Below, piece by piece: positions 24,385 to 31,664 of a stretch of DNA of 35,937 nucleotides. The notes beneath the pieces were generated by a model, which saw only the letters and a list, made by a program, of their open reading frames with translations, searched no databases and was not told the DNA's origin. The stretch is from an uncultured bacterium (GTDB lineage: Bacteria > Actinomycetota > Coriobacteriia > Coriobacteriales > Coriobacteriaceae): positions 1 to 35,937 of the forward strand of contig CAJMRD010000006.1 of the NCBI GenBank assembly GCA_905215725.1. The letters run 5' to 3'. Position 1 is the first letter of the stretch. Every line of letters begins with the position of its first letter. The position numbers were made by a program, and so were the translations under genes.

Positions 24385-25647
24385 ATGGCAGAGAAACTCA
24401 TTCCGCTGGAGGACGCGCAGTCGATTGTTCTGTCGCACGTTGCTCCGACCGATCTCGTCGAGATTCCCGTGTGGCAGGCCGCCGGTCTTCCCTTGGCCGA
24501 GGACGCGGTGGCCGATATCGACATCTCGCCGTTTGCCAACAGCGCTATGGACGGATATGCCGTGCGCTCGACGGACTTGGCGCAGGCATCTGGCGAGGCG
24601 CCGGTGACGCTCGACGTTATCGGACATGAGGCCGCGGGCCATGTGTTTGAGGGCGTGGTCGGCGTGGGCGAGACGGTCCGCATTATGACAGGCGCGCCGG
24701 TGCCCGAGGGTGCCGACGCCGTAGTGAAATACGAGATTGTCGACGTGCTCGATGGTGACGGCAACGAGGGCTCGCACGTTCGCTTCTCGGCGCCGGCCAA
24801 GGTGGGGGAGAACGTTCGCTCTGCCGCCGAGGAGGCCCATGCCGGCGATGTTGTGATGCACGCCGGCGAGGTCGTGGCTCCGGCGGGCGCGGGTCTGCTA
24901 GCAAGCGCCGGATACGCGAGCGTGAAGGTGCACGCTGCCCCACGTGTGGGCATCATCTCGCTGGGCACGGAACTGGTCGCACCGTGCAAGGTACCGGCGC
25001 GCGGTCAGATTCGCGATTCCAGCTCCTCGGCGCTGATGGCCGAAGCACTCGATGCCGGCGCCGAGCCCGTGTTCTACGGCATTGCACCCGATGATGAGCA
25101 GGCGATTGCCGAGCTGGTGCATCGCGCCACGCGAGAGTGCGATTTTGTCATTACGAGCGGTGGCGCCTCTTCGGGCGATTACGACTATGTGACGGCGCTC
25201 GTCCGGCGCGAGGGCGAGGTGCTGTTCGATCGCATCTCGATGCGTCCGGGCAAGGCCATCACGTTTGGCTTGCTCGGGTGTAAGCCCTACCTGGGGCTTT
25301 CAGGCAATCCGGCCGCGGCGTACGTGGGCTTTGAGATGCTCGCCCGTCCGGCGATTCGCAAGATGCGCGGCTTTTCCGAGGGTGCGCGTCCCGTGCAGCA
25401 GGCGACGCTCACGCATAGCGTGAAAAAGCGACAGCATCGCCGCTTCTTTGATCGCGCCACGGTTTTGCGCGACCCCGAGACCGGTGAGCTGTTGGTGACC
25501 GAGGCCAAGACGCAGAATTCGGCGCTGCTCGGCACGATGCAGCGGGCCAATTGCCTGCTGCGTATTGACGAAGGACCGTGCGAGCTCAAGGCGGGCGACG
25601 TCGTGGATGTCGTGCGTGTCGACCTGCCCGAGGGAACGGTGCTGTAG
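24385..25647 (+). CDS. moeA: molybdopterin molybdenumtransferase
   Basis: A 420-residue cytosolic enzyme that inserts molybdate into adenylated molybdopterin to finish the molybdenum cofactor. Domain order matches MoeA: N-terminal FANSAMDGYAVRSTD (the domain I/III signature), RIMTGAPVPEGADAVVKYE, then the MPT-binding fold with GIISLGTELV, the SSSSALMAEAL and TSGGASSGDYDYV loops, MRPGKAITFG, and GLSGNPAAAYVGFE. A C-terminal beta barrel follows. The start is ATG 24385, with AAGAGG five bases upstream. It is followed 10 bases later by mog and then by modABC. Confidence 0.95.
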   Translation: MAEKLIPLEDAQSIVLSHVAPTDLVEIPVWQAAGLPLAEDAVADIDISPFANSAMDGYAVRSTDLAQASGEAPVTLDVIGHEAAGHVFEGVVGVGETVRIMTGAPVPEGADAVVKYEIVDVLDGDGNEGSHVRFSAPAKVGENVRSAAEEAHAGDVVMHAGEVVAPAGAGLLASAGYASVKVHAAPRVGIISLGTELVAPCKVPARGQIRDSSSSALMAEALDAGAEPVFYGIAPDDEQAIAELVHRATRECDFVITSGGASSGDYDYVTALVRREGEVLFDRISMRPGKAITFGLLGCKPYLGLSGNPAAAYVGFEMLARPAIRKMRGFSEGARPVQQATLTHSVKKRQHRRFFDRATVLRDPETGELLVTEAKTQNSALLGTMQRANCLLRIDEGPCELKAGDVVDVVRVDLPEGTVL

Positions 25648-25657
25648 GAGGAAGACT

Positions 25658-26137
25658 ATGGAGCTGAAGATTTCGATTGTGACGTGTTCGGACACGCGCG
25701 ATCTTGCGCAGGACGAGGCGGGTGCCGCGCTCGAGGAGCTTATCGAGGCGCAGGGCTGGGCGGTCGCCTCGCATGTGGTCGTGCGCGACGACGTCAGCGA
25801 GATTGGTGATGCCATTGCGGAAGCCGCCGATGAGTGCCACGCCAATGTCGTGCTCACCTGCGGCGGCACGGGGCTTTCGATGCGCGACGTGACGCCCGAG
25901 GCGACGCGCGCCGTCTGCGACCGTGATGTGCCGGGTATTGCCGAGGCGATTCGCGCGTACTCGATGACCAAGACGCGCCGCGCTATGCTCTCGCGCGCCG
26001 TGTGCATGCAGCGTGGGCATACGCTTGTCATCAACTTTCCGGGATCCACGAAAGCGGCCCGCGAAAGCTGGGAGGCCGTGAGCGATCAGCTGGAGCATGC
26101 GGCCCAAATGACGGCGGGCGGCGGACATACCAAATAA
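25658..26137 (+). CDS. mog: molybdopterin adenylyltransferase (MogA/MoaB family)
   Basis: A 159-residue protein that activates molybdopterin with AMP before MoeA adds molybdenum. Features are the SIVTCSDTRD start, TCGGTGLSMRDVTPEAT (GGTG at residues 69-72, the MPT-binding loop) and the late INFPGSTKAARES. In actinobacteria such proteins are called either Mog or MoaB. Sequence alone does not separate them, so the symbol is provisional. TAGGAGG, overlapping the moeA stop, serves as ribosome site, so the two genes are surely cotranscribed. Confidence 0.9.
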   Translation: MELKISIVTCSDTRDLAQDEAGAALEELIEAQGWAVASHVVVRDDVSEIGDAIAEAADECHANVVLTCGGTGLSMRDVTPEATRAVCDRDVPGIAEAIRAYSMTKTRRAMLSRAVCMQRGHTLVINFPGSTKAARESWEAVSDQLEHAAQMTAGGGHTK

Positions 26138-26227
26138 GCGGTTTACCTGCGGCGGGGCGACCTGAACGGCTGCTCCGCCTTTGTTTTCCGCCGAAGCGAC
26201 GCCGAGGTGCACGGCAACTCGAAACTA

Positions 26228-26294
26228 TATTCTCTAGCGAGAATAATTTCTCATTATCATTATTCGCGCGGAAGTATAATCTGATTGCAGATTA
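26228..26294 (+). promoter_or_regulatory. modABC promoter with two related 18-bp palindromes
   Basis: A perfect -10 TATAAT lies at 26275-26280, 60 bases before modA. Two palindromes of the same 7-4-7 geometry flank and overlap it: TATTCTCTAGCGAGAATA (26228-26245) and TAATCTGATTGCAGATTA (26277-26294). Their half-sites agree at 5 of 7 positions. Between them GAATAAT/ATTATTC (26241-26265) adds Fur-box-like hexamers on the minus strand (AATAAT, GATAAT). The classical ModE site is not seen. This looks like repressor control of molybdate uptake, or possibly of metal uptake. No -35 match is visible. From the mog stop (26137) to 26227 I see nothing else. Confidence 0.55.
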
Positions 26295-26340
26295 AAGCCC
26301 GCGGTGGGGTACCCGGGCACAAGGTCCGAAAGGGTTGAAT

Positions 26341-27216
26341 ATGTTCGATATGGTTTCTCGCCGCGGTTTTGTCTCGCTTTCTGCTGCCGCTGCCGCCGGC
26401 CTTGGCCTTGCTGGCTGCTCGGGCAACAAGACATCCGAGCTCGCTGGTTCCGATACCGGCTCAGCCAGGTCTTCCTCTAAGAAGAAGGCTGTTGAGCTGC
26501 AGGTCTTTGCCGCCAACTCGCTCGAGAAGGCCCTGCCCGAGGTTCAGGAGCTCTATACCGACCAGACCGGCACCACGTTTGCCGACACGCAGTTTAAGGC
26601 GTCTGGCGACCTTGTCGAGCAGATGCGCGCCGGTGCCGCCGTCGACGTGCTCATCACGGCCTCCAAGGGCACCATGGACGACGCCGAAGCCGCCGAGCTC
26701 GTCGATGCCGACACGCGTGAGGACATGTTCGTCAACGACCTCGTGATCATTCGCGCCGAGGGCTCCGATACTAAGGTCGAGGCCATCGCCGACGTCGCGA
26801 ATCTGGACGGTAAGATTGCCATCGGCGACGCCAAGACCGTCCCCGCCGGCAAGTACGCCAACCAGGCGCTGGCTTCCGTGGGCCTCTATACCGGTACCGA
26901 GGGCGACGACGGCGAGTACGCGCCCGAGCTCGCCGACAAGGTAGCCCTGGCCGACAAGGTCGGCACCGCTGCGTCTTACGTCTCTACGGGCGACTGCGTG
27001 GCTGGTTTTGTCTACAGCTCCGACATCTTCCGCTACGACGGCATCGAGGAGGCCTTTGTGTGCCCCGAGGACTCGCACAAGCCCATCGTGTACCCGGGTG
27101 CCGTTGCCGAGAGCTCCGAGCACGCCGACGAGGCCAAGGCGTTCATCGACTTCTGCCTGACCAACAAGAAGGCCCAGAAGATTTGGGCCAAGTACGGCTT
27201 TGAGCTTTCCGCGTAG
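26341..27216 (+). CDS. modA: molybdate ABC transporter substrate-binding lipoprotein
   Basis: A 291-residue extracytoplasmic binding protein. The N-terminus has a twin-arginine motif SRRGFVSLS followed by a hydrophobic stretch and the lipobox LAGC (Cys26), so it is exported (probably by Tat) and lipid-anchored. The mature part follows the ModA pattern: VFAANSLEKALPEVQELY, FKASGDLVEQMRAGAAVDVLITASKGTMD, VNDLVIIRAEGSD, KIAIGDAKTVPAGKYANQAL, and AFIDFCLTNKKAQKIWAKYGF at the end. Tungstate or another oxyanion is a possible ligand, but the moeA/mog neighbours argue for molybdate. The start is ATG 26341, with AAAGGG six bases upstream. Confidence 0.92.
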   Translation: MFDMVSRRGFVSLSAAAAAGLGLAGCSGNKTSELAGSDTGSARSSSKKKAVELQVFAANSLEKALPEVQELYTDQTGTTFADTQFKASGDLVEQMRAGAAVDVLITASKGTMDDAEAAELVDADTREDMFVNDLVIIRAEGSDTKVEAIADVANLDGKIAIGDAKTVPAGKYANQALASVGLYTGTEGDDGEYAPELADKVALADKVGTAASYVSTGDCVAGFVYSSDIFRYDGIEEAFVCPEDSHKPIVYPGAVAESSEHADEAKAFIDFCLTNKKAQKIWAKYGFELSA

Positions 27217-27284
27217 TGCGGCTTGGCGCGATAATTCCATCGTTTTGTTTTTCGCTTCGTCCTTGTATTCGCTTGGAGCTTTTC

Positions 27285-28727
27285 GTGCTTAATAGATTCC
27301 GCATGCTTGTCGCCTGTGCTTTGACCTTCGCGCTTTGCTGGGTGCCGGGATTTGCGTTTGCCGGGGACGCTGAGCACGGGGCCCAGGTTGCTGCGACCGC
27401 TCATGGGCTTTCCTATGGGATCGAAGGTTTTGAGCGGTTGGCCAAGGGGACCGCTCGTGCCATGGAGGGCCAGCCTGAGGGCTACCGGTTTCCCGTTGAC
27501 GAGGACGTGGACCTTGTAGTGGCGCCTGCCGCCGATCGCGTTGTGGTGTGGATATCGCCCAAGGCGGTCGAGAAGTATGGGTTGGATCCGCAGGACAACG
27601 AGTGCGTATCGGGTCTCAAGGCCCTCGTCTGTGAGCTTGACAGCGCAAACTGCATGGGAGGTGCGCAGCTGGGGGACGTGGATCTTCCTTGGTATGTCAC
27701 GGCGGAAACAACGTTTGATGCCGGCGGGTATACCTATAGCTTTGACGAGCGCGGTGCGGATGGGGACCGCTATGTGGTGATTGCATCAGCCTCGGGTGAT
27801 GCCAAGGGCGGCGCGCGTTGGCTTGATAGCGCTCAAATGGTAGAGGCATCGTCTGTCGTGTTGCGGGATGAGCAGGGCCCCTTGACCTCCTTGGCCTCCT
27901 TTTTGGGCGACATCGACTATCGTCCGTTTTGGGTGTCTATCAAAACGAGCGGCCTCGCCCTGCTGATCTCCTTTGCGCTGGGCCTGTTTGCCGCATGGAA
28001 GACCATGGGTACTACGAGCCGTATCAAGGGCCTGCTCGACTCGGTCTTTACCATCCCTATGGTGCTGCCGCCCACGGTCTGCGGCTTTCTGCTCCTCATG
28101 CTGTTTGGTCGATCGACCGGGGTCGGTCGGTGGCTTATCGCGCATGGCATCTCGATCGTCTTTACGTGGCCCGCGGCGGTGATATCCGCCGTGGTGGTGT
28201 CGTTTCCCCTGGTCTACCGCACGGCGCTCGGAGCCTTCGAGAGCCTCGACACGCAGATGCTCGACGCCGCGCGAACCTTGGGATGGTCCGAACGTCGCAT
28301 CTTTGCCAAGCTCATGATGCCGCTTGGCTGGCCCTCGATTGCCGCCGGCACGGTGCTCGCCTTCGCGCGTGCCATGGGCGAGTTTGGCTGCACCCTGTTC
28401 TTTGCGGGCAACTACGCCGGCATTACCCAGACCATCCCCATTGCCATCTACTTTGAGTGGATGGGCGGCAACACGTCGGTGGCGCTCTTTTGGGTTGTCG
28501 TCGTGATCGCCTTTAGCTTCTTGGTCATCCTGTTTATCAACATGTACACGGCGCACTCGCAAAAGTATCGCGAGCGGGGCCTTTCCCGCGCGGAGCGCAA
28601 GCAGGCCAAAGATCTCGCCGGACAGGGCGATTCGCTCGACCCAGTCGGCGGCGATGCGCTGCGCATCGATCGCGAGGCGTTGGCCGAGCTTATGCGCGAT
28701 GACACGGTCGCAAAGGGAGGTCGATAG
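27285..28727 (+). CDS. modB: molybdate ABC transporter permease with large N-terminal extracytoplasmic domain
   Basis: 480 residues, about twice a normal ModB (about 225). Residues 7-26 are a signal peptide or first membrane span ending AFA-GDA. Residues 27-210 form a soluble, acidic domain with three cysteines (107, 116, 123) that I do not recognise. The permease follows: spans near 219-240, 250-275, 285-312, 352-375 and 397-421, with the cytosolic EAA loop at DAARTLGWSERRIFAKLMMPLGWPSIAAG (about 327-355). A charged 55-residue C-terminal tail is also extra. Start GTG 27285 has GGAG six bases upstream. Because the EAA loop must be inside, the extra domain lies outside, beside ModA. It ends three bases before modC. 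Confidence 0.88.
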   Translation: MLNRFRMLVACALTFALCWVPGFAFAGDAEHGAQVAATAHGLSYGIEGFERLAKGTARAMEGQPEGYRFPVDEDVDLVVAPAADRVVVWISPKAVEKYGLDPQDNECVSGLKALVCELDSANCMGGAQLGDVDLPWYVTAETTFDAGGYTYSFDERGADGDRYVVIASASGDAKGGARWLDSAQMVEASSVVLRDEQGPLTSLASFLGDIDYRPFWVSIKTSGLALLISFALGLFAAWKTMGTTSRIKGLLDSVFTIPMVLPPTVCGFLLLMLFGRSTGVGRWLIAHGISIVFTWPAAVISAVVVSFPLVYRTALGAFESLDTQMLDAARTLGWSERRIFAKLMMPLGWPSIAAGTVLAFARAMGEFGCTLFFAGNYAGITQTIPIAIYFEWMGGNTSVALFWVVVVIAFSFLVILFINMYTAHSQKYRERGLSRAERKQAKDLAGQGDSLDPVGGDALRIDREALAELMRDDTVAKGGR

Positions 28728-28730
28728 GCC

Positions 28731-29801
28731 ATGTCGCTCGTTCTGGATATAAAAAAGCACTATCCCGGGTTTATGCTCGACATGCAGCTTGAGGCCGGCG
28801 AGGAGCGCGTGGCGTTGCTCGGTGCCTCGGGTTGCGGCAAGAGCTGCACACTTCGCTGCATTGCCGGTGTGGAGACGCCCGACGAGGGCAAGATCGTCGT
28901 CAACGGCGTGACCTTTTTTGACTCGGCGGCGGGCATCAACCTGTCGCCACAGGCGCGCAAATGCGCCCTGCTGTTCCAAAACTATCAGCTGTTTCCTAAC
29001 ATGACGGTGGCCGATAACGTATGCGCCGGTGTAAAGGATGCGGGCGACGCCGCCGCACGCAAAAAGCTCGCCGAGCGCTATCTGAGCATTTTCGGTCTAG
29101 CCGATTTTGCCGACCGCTACCCCGCGCGCCTTTCGGGCGGGCAGCAGCAACGCGTGGCGCTTGCCCGTATGGTGGCGGCGCATCCGGGCATCTTTATGTT
29201 CGACGAGCCCATGAGCGCACTCGATTCCTATCTTAAGAGCGCGCTCGAACAGAACATGCTCGACCTGTTCGATGTATGCAACCGCACCGTGCTCTACGTG
29301 AGCCACGATATCGACGAGGCATGTCGCCTGTGCCAGCGCATCTGCGTGATGCACGATGGGCAAGTTGAGGAGATCGGTTCTGTTGAGGACGTGGTTCGCC
29401 GCCCGCAGACGCTGGCGGCGCTGCGCCTGACGGGCTGCAAGAACACGAGCCGCGCGCGCAAGATCGGCGACGAAGAAGTTGAGGCCCTCGACTGGGGCAT
29501 GGCCTTTAACGTGGGTCGCGAGGTTCCCGATAATGTGGCGTTCCTGGGCATTCGCGCAAGCTACTTCCATGTTGACAATCGCGCGGAGCGGGGCCGTAAC
29601 AGCTACGATTTGCACGTGGCCCGTGTGAGCGATTCACGCTTTGAGCGGCTGGTGCTGCTGGACGTGCCGCGCGGCGATGCGCCCACGCGTCTGCAGTGGA
29701 AGGTCAACAAGGTGGGCGTGCCTGTCGACGAGCTGCCGCAAGCAGGCGAGACGCTGCGCATGCACTTCGATGCGAGTAGGATCCATTTGGTTTGTCGATA
29801 G
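28731..29801 (+). CDS. modC: molybdate ABC transporter ATP-binding protein
   Basis: A 356-residue ATPase that powers molybdate import through ModB. Walker A is GASGCGKS (residues 31-38), the Q-loop is LLFQNYQLFPNMTV, the ABC signature is LSGGQQQRVALAR (134-146), and Walker B is IFMFDEP (154-160), followed by SALD and the switch His of VSHD. Residues from about 230 to the end form a C-terminal domain with MOP/TOBE-like strands, which could sense molybdate. The motif sequence in that domain is weak. AAGGGAGG lies 11 bases before ATG 28731. The start follows the modB stop by three bases. Confidence 0.93.
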   Translation: MSLVLDIKKHYPGFMLDMQLEAGEERVALLGASGCGKSCTLRCIAGVETPDEGKIVVNGVTFFDSAAGINLSPQARKCALLFQNYQLFPNMTVADNVCAGVKDAGDAAARKKLAERYLSIFGLADFADRYPARLSGGQQQRVALARMVAAHPGIFMFDEPMSALDSYLKSALEQNMLDLFDVCNRTVLYVSHDIDEACRLCQRICVMHDGQVEEIGSVEDVVRRPQTLAALRLTGCKNTSRARKIGDEEVEALDWGMAFNVGREVPDNVAFLGIRASYFHVDNRAERGRNSYDLHVARVSDSRFERLVLLDVPRGDAPTRLQWKVNKVGVPVDELPQAGETLRMHFDASRIHLVCR

Positions 29802-29812
29802 CGCCGGGTAAT

Positions 29813-29839
29813 GCCGTCGGGGATATAAGCCTCGGCGGC
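29813..29839 (+). terminator. hairpin after modC
   Basis: GCCGTCGGGG (29813-29822) pairs with CCTCGGCGGC (29830-29839), with two G-U pairs, and a seven-base loop. A U-rich but broken tail (TTCGTCTTGTCGTT) follows. It lies 11 bases past the modC stop. Confidence 0.6.
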
Positions 29840-29934
29840 TTCGTCTTGTCGTTCGCCGAATGAGGAATGACAAACCTTTATCAATCAAGATAATTATTTA
29901 TTAAACGACGGCACACGACGCTGTCGTACGAATG

Positions 29935-29972
29935 TCAACGGTGTTCGCATGGTCGACGACCGTTGATATAGT
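29935..29972 (+). promoter_or_regulatory. promoter and operator of the double-cubane/selD block
   Basis: TTCGCA (29944-29949), a 17-base spacer and TATAGT (29967-29972), the latter preceded by TGA to form an extended -10. Transcription should begin near 29979. TCAACGGT (29935-29942) and its exact complement ACCGTTGA (29959-29966) bracket the -35, with the small palindrome GGTCGACGACC (29951-29961) in between, so a dimeric regulator could bind over the promoter. Confidence 0.6.
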
Positions 29973-30002
29973 TGACCTTGACTGGTTAAGGAGGGTGCGC
30001 AC

Positions 30003-30071
30003 ATGCCGCAGACGACATATATTCGCCGCGTTGCTGCGCGCGCCCTGTATATGGCTCGGAGTCGCATATGA
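30003..30071 (+). CDS. 22-residue leader ORF with a perfect ribosome site
   Basis: ATG 30003 follows AAGGAGGG (29988-29995) by seven bases, one of the best ribosome sites in the window, and lies only about 24 nt from the predicted transcript start. The peptide begins MPQTTYIRRVAARA and ends YMARSRI. It is basic, with five Arg and three Tyr/Met-rich positions, but has no run of one amino acid. Its TGA overlaps the ATG of the next small ORF (ATGA, 30068-30071). It may be a leader peptide. What it would sense is unknown. Confidence 0.45.
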   Translation: MPQTTYIRRVAARALYMARSRI

Positions 30072-30238
30072 GCAGGTATGTTCACGGCTCCGGGAGAGAC
30101 GACGCACAACTAAATAATCGACCGCAAAGCAGGTTCCCCAAAATTCCGGGTTTAGGCGCGGCTGGGTTTTCGCCACCCACCGTGCAGCAATACCGTAGCT
30201 ATTCATTTTTGGTTCGAGAGGGGAACCGTTATGGCTGA
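30068..30238 (+). CDS. 56-residue small ORF coupled to the first double-cubane gene
   Basis: It starts in the ATGA overlap with the 22-codon ORF and ends at a TGA inside the first bases of the next gene (shared ATGGCTGA, 30231-30238). It begins MSRYVHGSGRDDAQLNNRPQ, is basic and polar, and matches nothing I know. Codon use (AGG, AGA, CGA, CTA, AAT) is unlike the main genes, so it may be a chance frame over a structured leader RNA. If real, the chain of overlaps would couple translation from the leader to the reductase. Confidence 0.25.
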   Translation: MSRYVHGSGRDDAQLNNRPQSRFPKIPGLGAAGFSPPTVQQYRSYSFLVREGNRYG

Positions 30239-31514
30239 AGAATTTGATTTCCATCCGATGTGGGAGAGCCTCGGCATGAATCTTGCCGACCACGACATGC
30301 TGTTGGGCGCCGTGGGCCAGATGTACGGCGATATGTTCCTGACGCAGCACAATCGCCCCAAGTCCACGTCCTACCTGGACTTTGTGGCCACCAACATCCA
30401 TAGCGGCCGTATTAAGGAGATGCTCGACAAGAAGGAGGCCGGCGAGGCCACCAAGATCGTCGGTTCGTTCTGCGTGTACGTGCCCGAGGAGATCGTACTT
30501 GCCTGTGACGGTATTCCCGTGGGCCTGTGCTCGGGTGCCGATTGGGCAACCGATAAGGTCGAGGAGCGCCTGCCGCGCAACACCTGTCCGCTTATCAAGA
30601 GCTTTGCCGGCTTTAAGCTGGGCGAGGTCTGCCCCTACATTGAGTCGAGCGACCTGGTGGTGGGCGAGAACACCTGCGATGGCAAGAAGAAGGCCTACGA
30701 GTTCTTTGCCACGCAAAAGAACATGTACGTCATGGATATTCCCAACGTGCACGACGAGTCGACGCTCGTGACCTGGAAGGCCGAGGTCAAGAAGCTCGCC
30801 GCCAAGATTGAGGAAGAATGCGGCGTCACGATTACGCCTGAGCGTCTGAAGGCCGCCGTCCACGCCGTAAATGAGAAACGTCGCGCCCTGCAGCGCCTCG
30901 CTGCCACGCGCGCTGCCGACCCTGCGCCCATCAGCGGTCTCGACAGCCTGCTGACCGTTCAGGCCGCCTTTATGGACGACACGCCACGTCTGACCGGAGC
31001 CATTAACGATATGGCGGCTGAGTGCGAGCAGCGTGTCGAGGGCGGCGAGGGCGTGGCGCCCAAGGGGACCAAGCGCATCCTGTACACCGGCACGCCCATG
31101 GCCGTGCCCAACTGGAAGCTGTTCAACCTCATCGAGAAGGCCGGCGGCGTCGTGGTGGGCGAGGAGTCCTGCACGGGTTCGCGCTACTACAAGGATCTGG
31201 TCGACGAGTCCGGTGAGACGGTCGACGAGATGCTCGACGCCATTGCCGAGCGCTACTTTAAGATCAACTGCGCCGTCTTTACCCCCAACGACCAGCGTTT
31301 GAAGGACATCGTCCAGATGGCGCACGACCTGCATGCCGACGGTATCGTCGACGTGGCCCTGCAGTTCTGCACGCTCTACGAGATGGAGTCGTTTGCCGTG
31401 GAGAAGGCCGCCGAGGAGGCCGGCATTCCGTTTATGCACATCACGACCGACTACGCTGGCGAGGATGCAGGTCAGTTACAAACCAGGATCGAAGCTTTCT
31501 TGGAGACCATTTAG
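30231..31514 (+). CDS. double-cubane-cluster reductase, HgdB/YjiM family (paralogue 1)
   Basis: A 427-residue iron-sulfur protein of the 2-hydroxyacyl-CoA dehydratase D-component family. The family includes double-cubane-cluster proteins ([8Fe-9S]) that carry out very low-potential reductions of unknown natural substrates. Conserved Cys are at 81 (SFCVYVPEE), 100, 119 (NTCPLIKS), 134 (EVCPYIES) and 149 (NTCDGKKK), with a second set at 314, 347 and 380 (QFCTLYEME). It has an extra N-terminal segment of about 40 residues compared with paralogue 2. There is no CoA-dehydratase partner or CoA-transferase nearby, which favours a YjiM-type reductase over amino-acid fermentation. The ATG at 30231 has GAGAGGGG upstream. 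Confidence 0.85.
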   Translation: MAEEFDFHPMWESLGMNLADHDMLLGAVGQMYGDMFLTQHNRPKSTSYLDFVATNIHSGRIKEMLDKKEAGEATKIVGSFCVYVPEEIVLACDGIPVGLCSGADWATDKVEERLPRNTCPLIKSFAGFKLGEVCPYIESSDLVVGENTCDGKKKAYEFFATQKNMYVMDIPNVHDESTLVTWKAEVKKLAAKIEEECGVTITPERLKAAVHAVNEKRRALQRLAATRAADPAPISGLDSLLTVQAAFMDDTPRLTGAINDMAAECEQRVEGGEGVAPKGTKRILYTGTPMAVPNWKLFNLIEKAGGVVVGEESCTGSRYYKDLVDESGETVDEMLDAIAERYFKINCAVFTPNDQRLKDIVQMAHDLHADGIVDVALQFCTLYEMESFAVEKAAEEAGIPFMHITTDYAGEDAGQLQTRIEAFLETI

Positions 31515-31533
31515 GACTATCCGCCCCGGCGGC

Positions 31534-31627
31534 TTTCCCGGGCACCCGATCTTGCCGTTCAAACCGTCGCTTGTGTACCAAAGTACGCGGCGCTCCTCTT
31601 TTACGGCAACCTCGGGCACCTGGGAAA
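31534..31627. repeat. 94-nt structured repeat, copy 1
   Basis: The outer arms TTTCCCGGGCACCCGA (31534-31549) and the complement ending GGGAAA (31612-31627) pair with three mismatches. TTGCCGT/ACGGCAA forms a second stem, and GTAC-CAAA-GTAC lies at the tip. It is about 75% identical to copy 2 at 32830, has exactly the same length, and sits 19 bases after the stop of paralogue 1. Confidence 0.85.
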
Positions 31628-31664
31628 GCCGTTTCCTTGGTTGGTTGAAAGGTTTAGGAGTTAT

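Noticed and set aside
29861..29920. CRISPR or attachment-site-like short repeats
   Set aside because: I see only AT-rich sequence with ATCAAGATAATTATTT. There is no regular repeat-spacer pattern, tRNA or integrase anywhere in the window.
30072..30230. Glycine, fluoride or T-box riboswitch before the double-cubane gene
   Set aside because: Short stretches (GGGAGAGAC, TTTTCGCCACCC) look similar, but the required conserved cores and pairing partners are missing.
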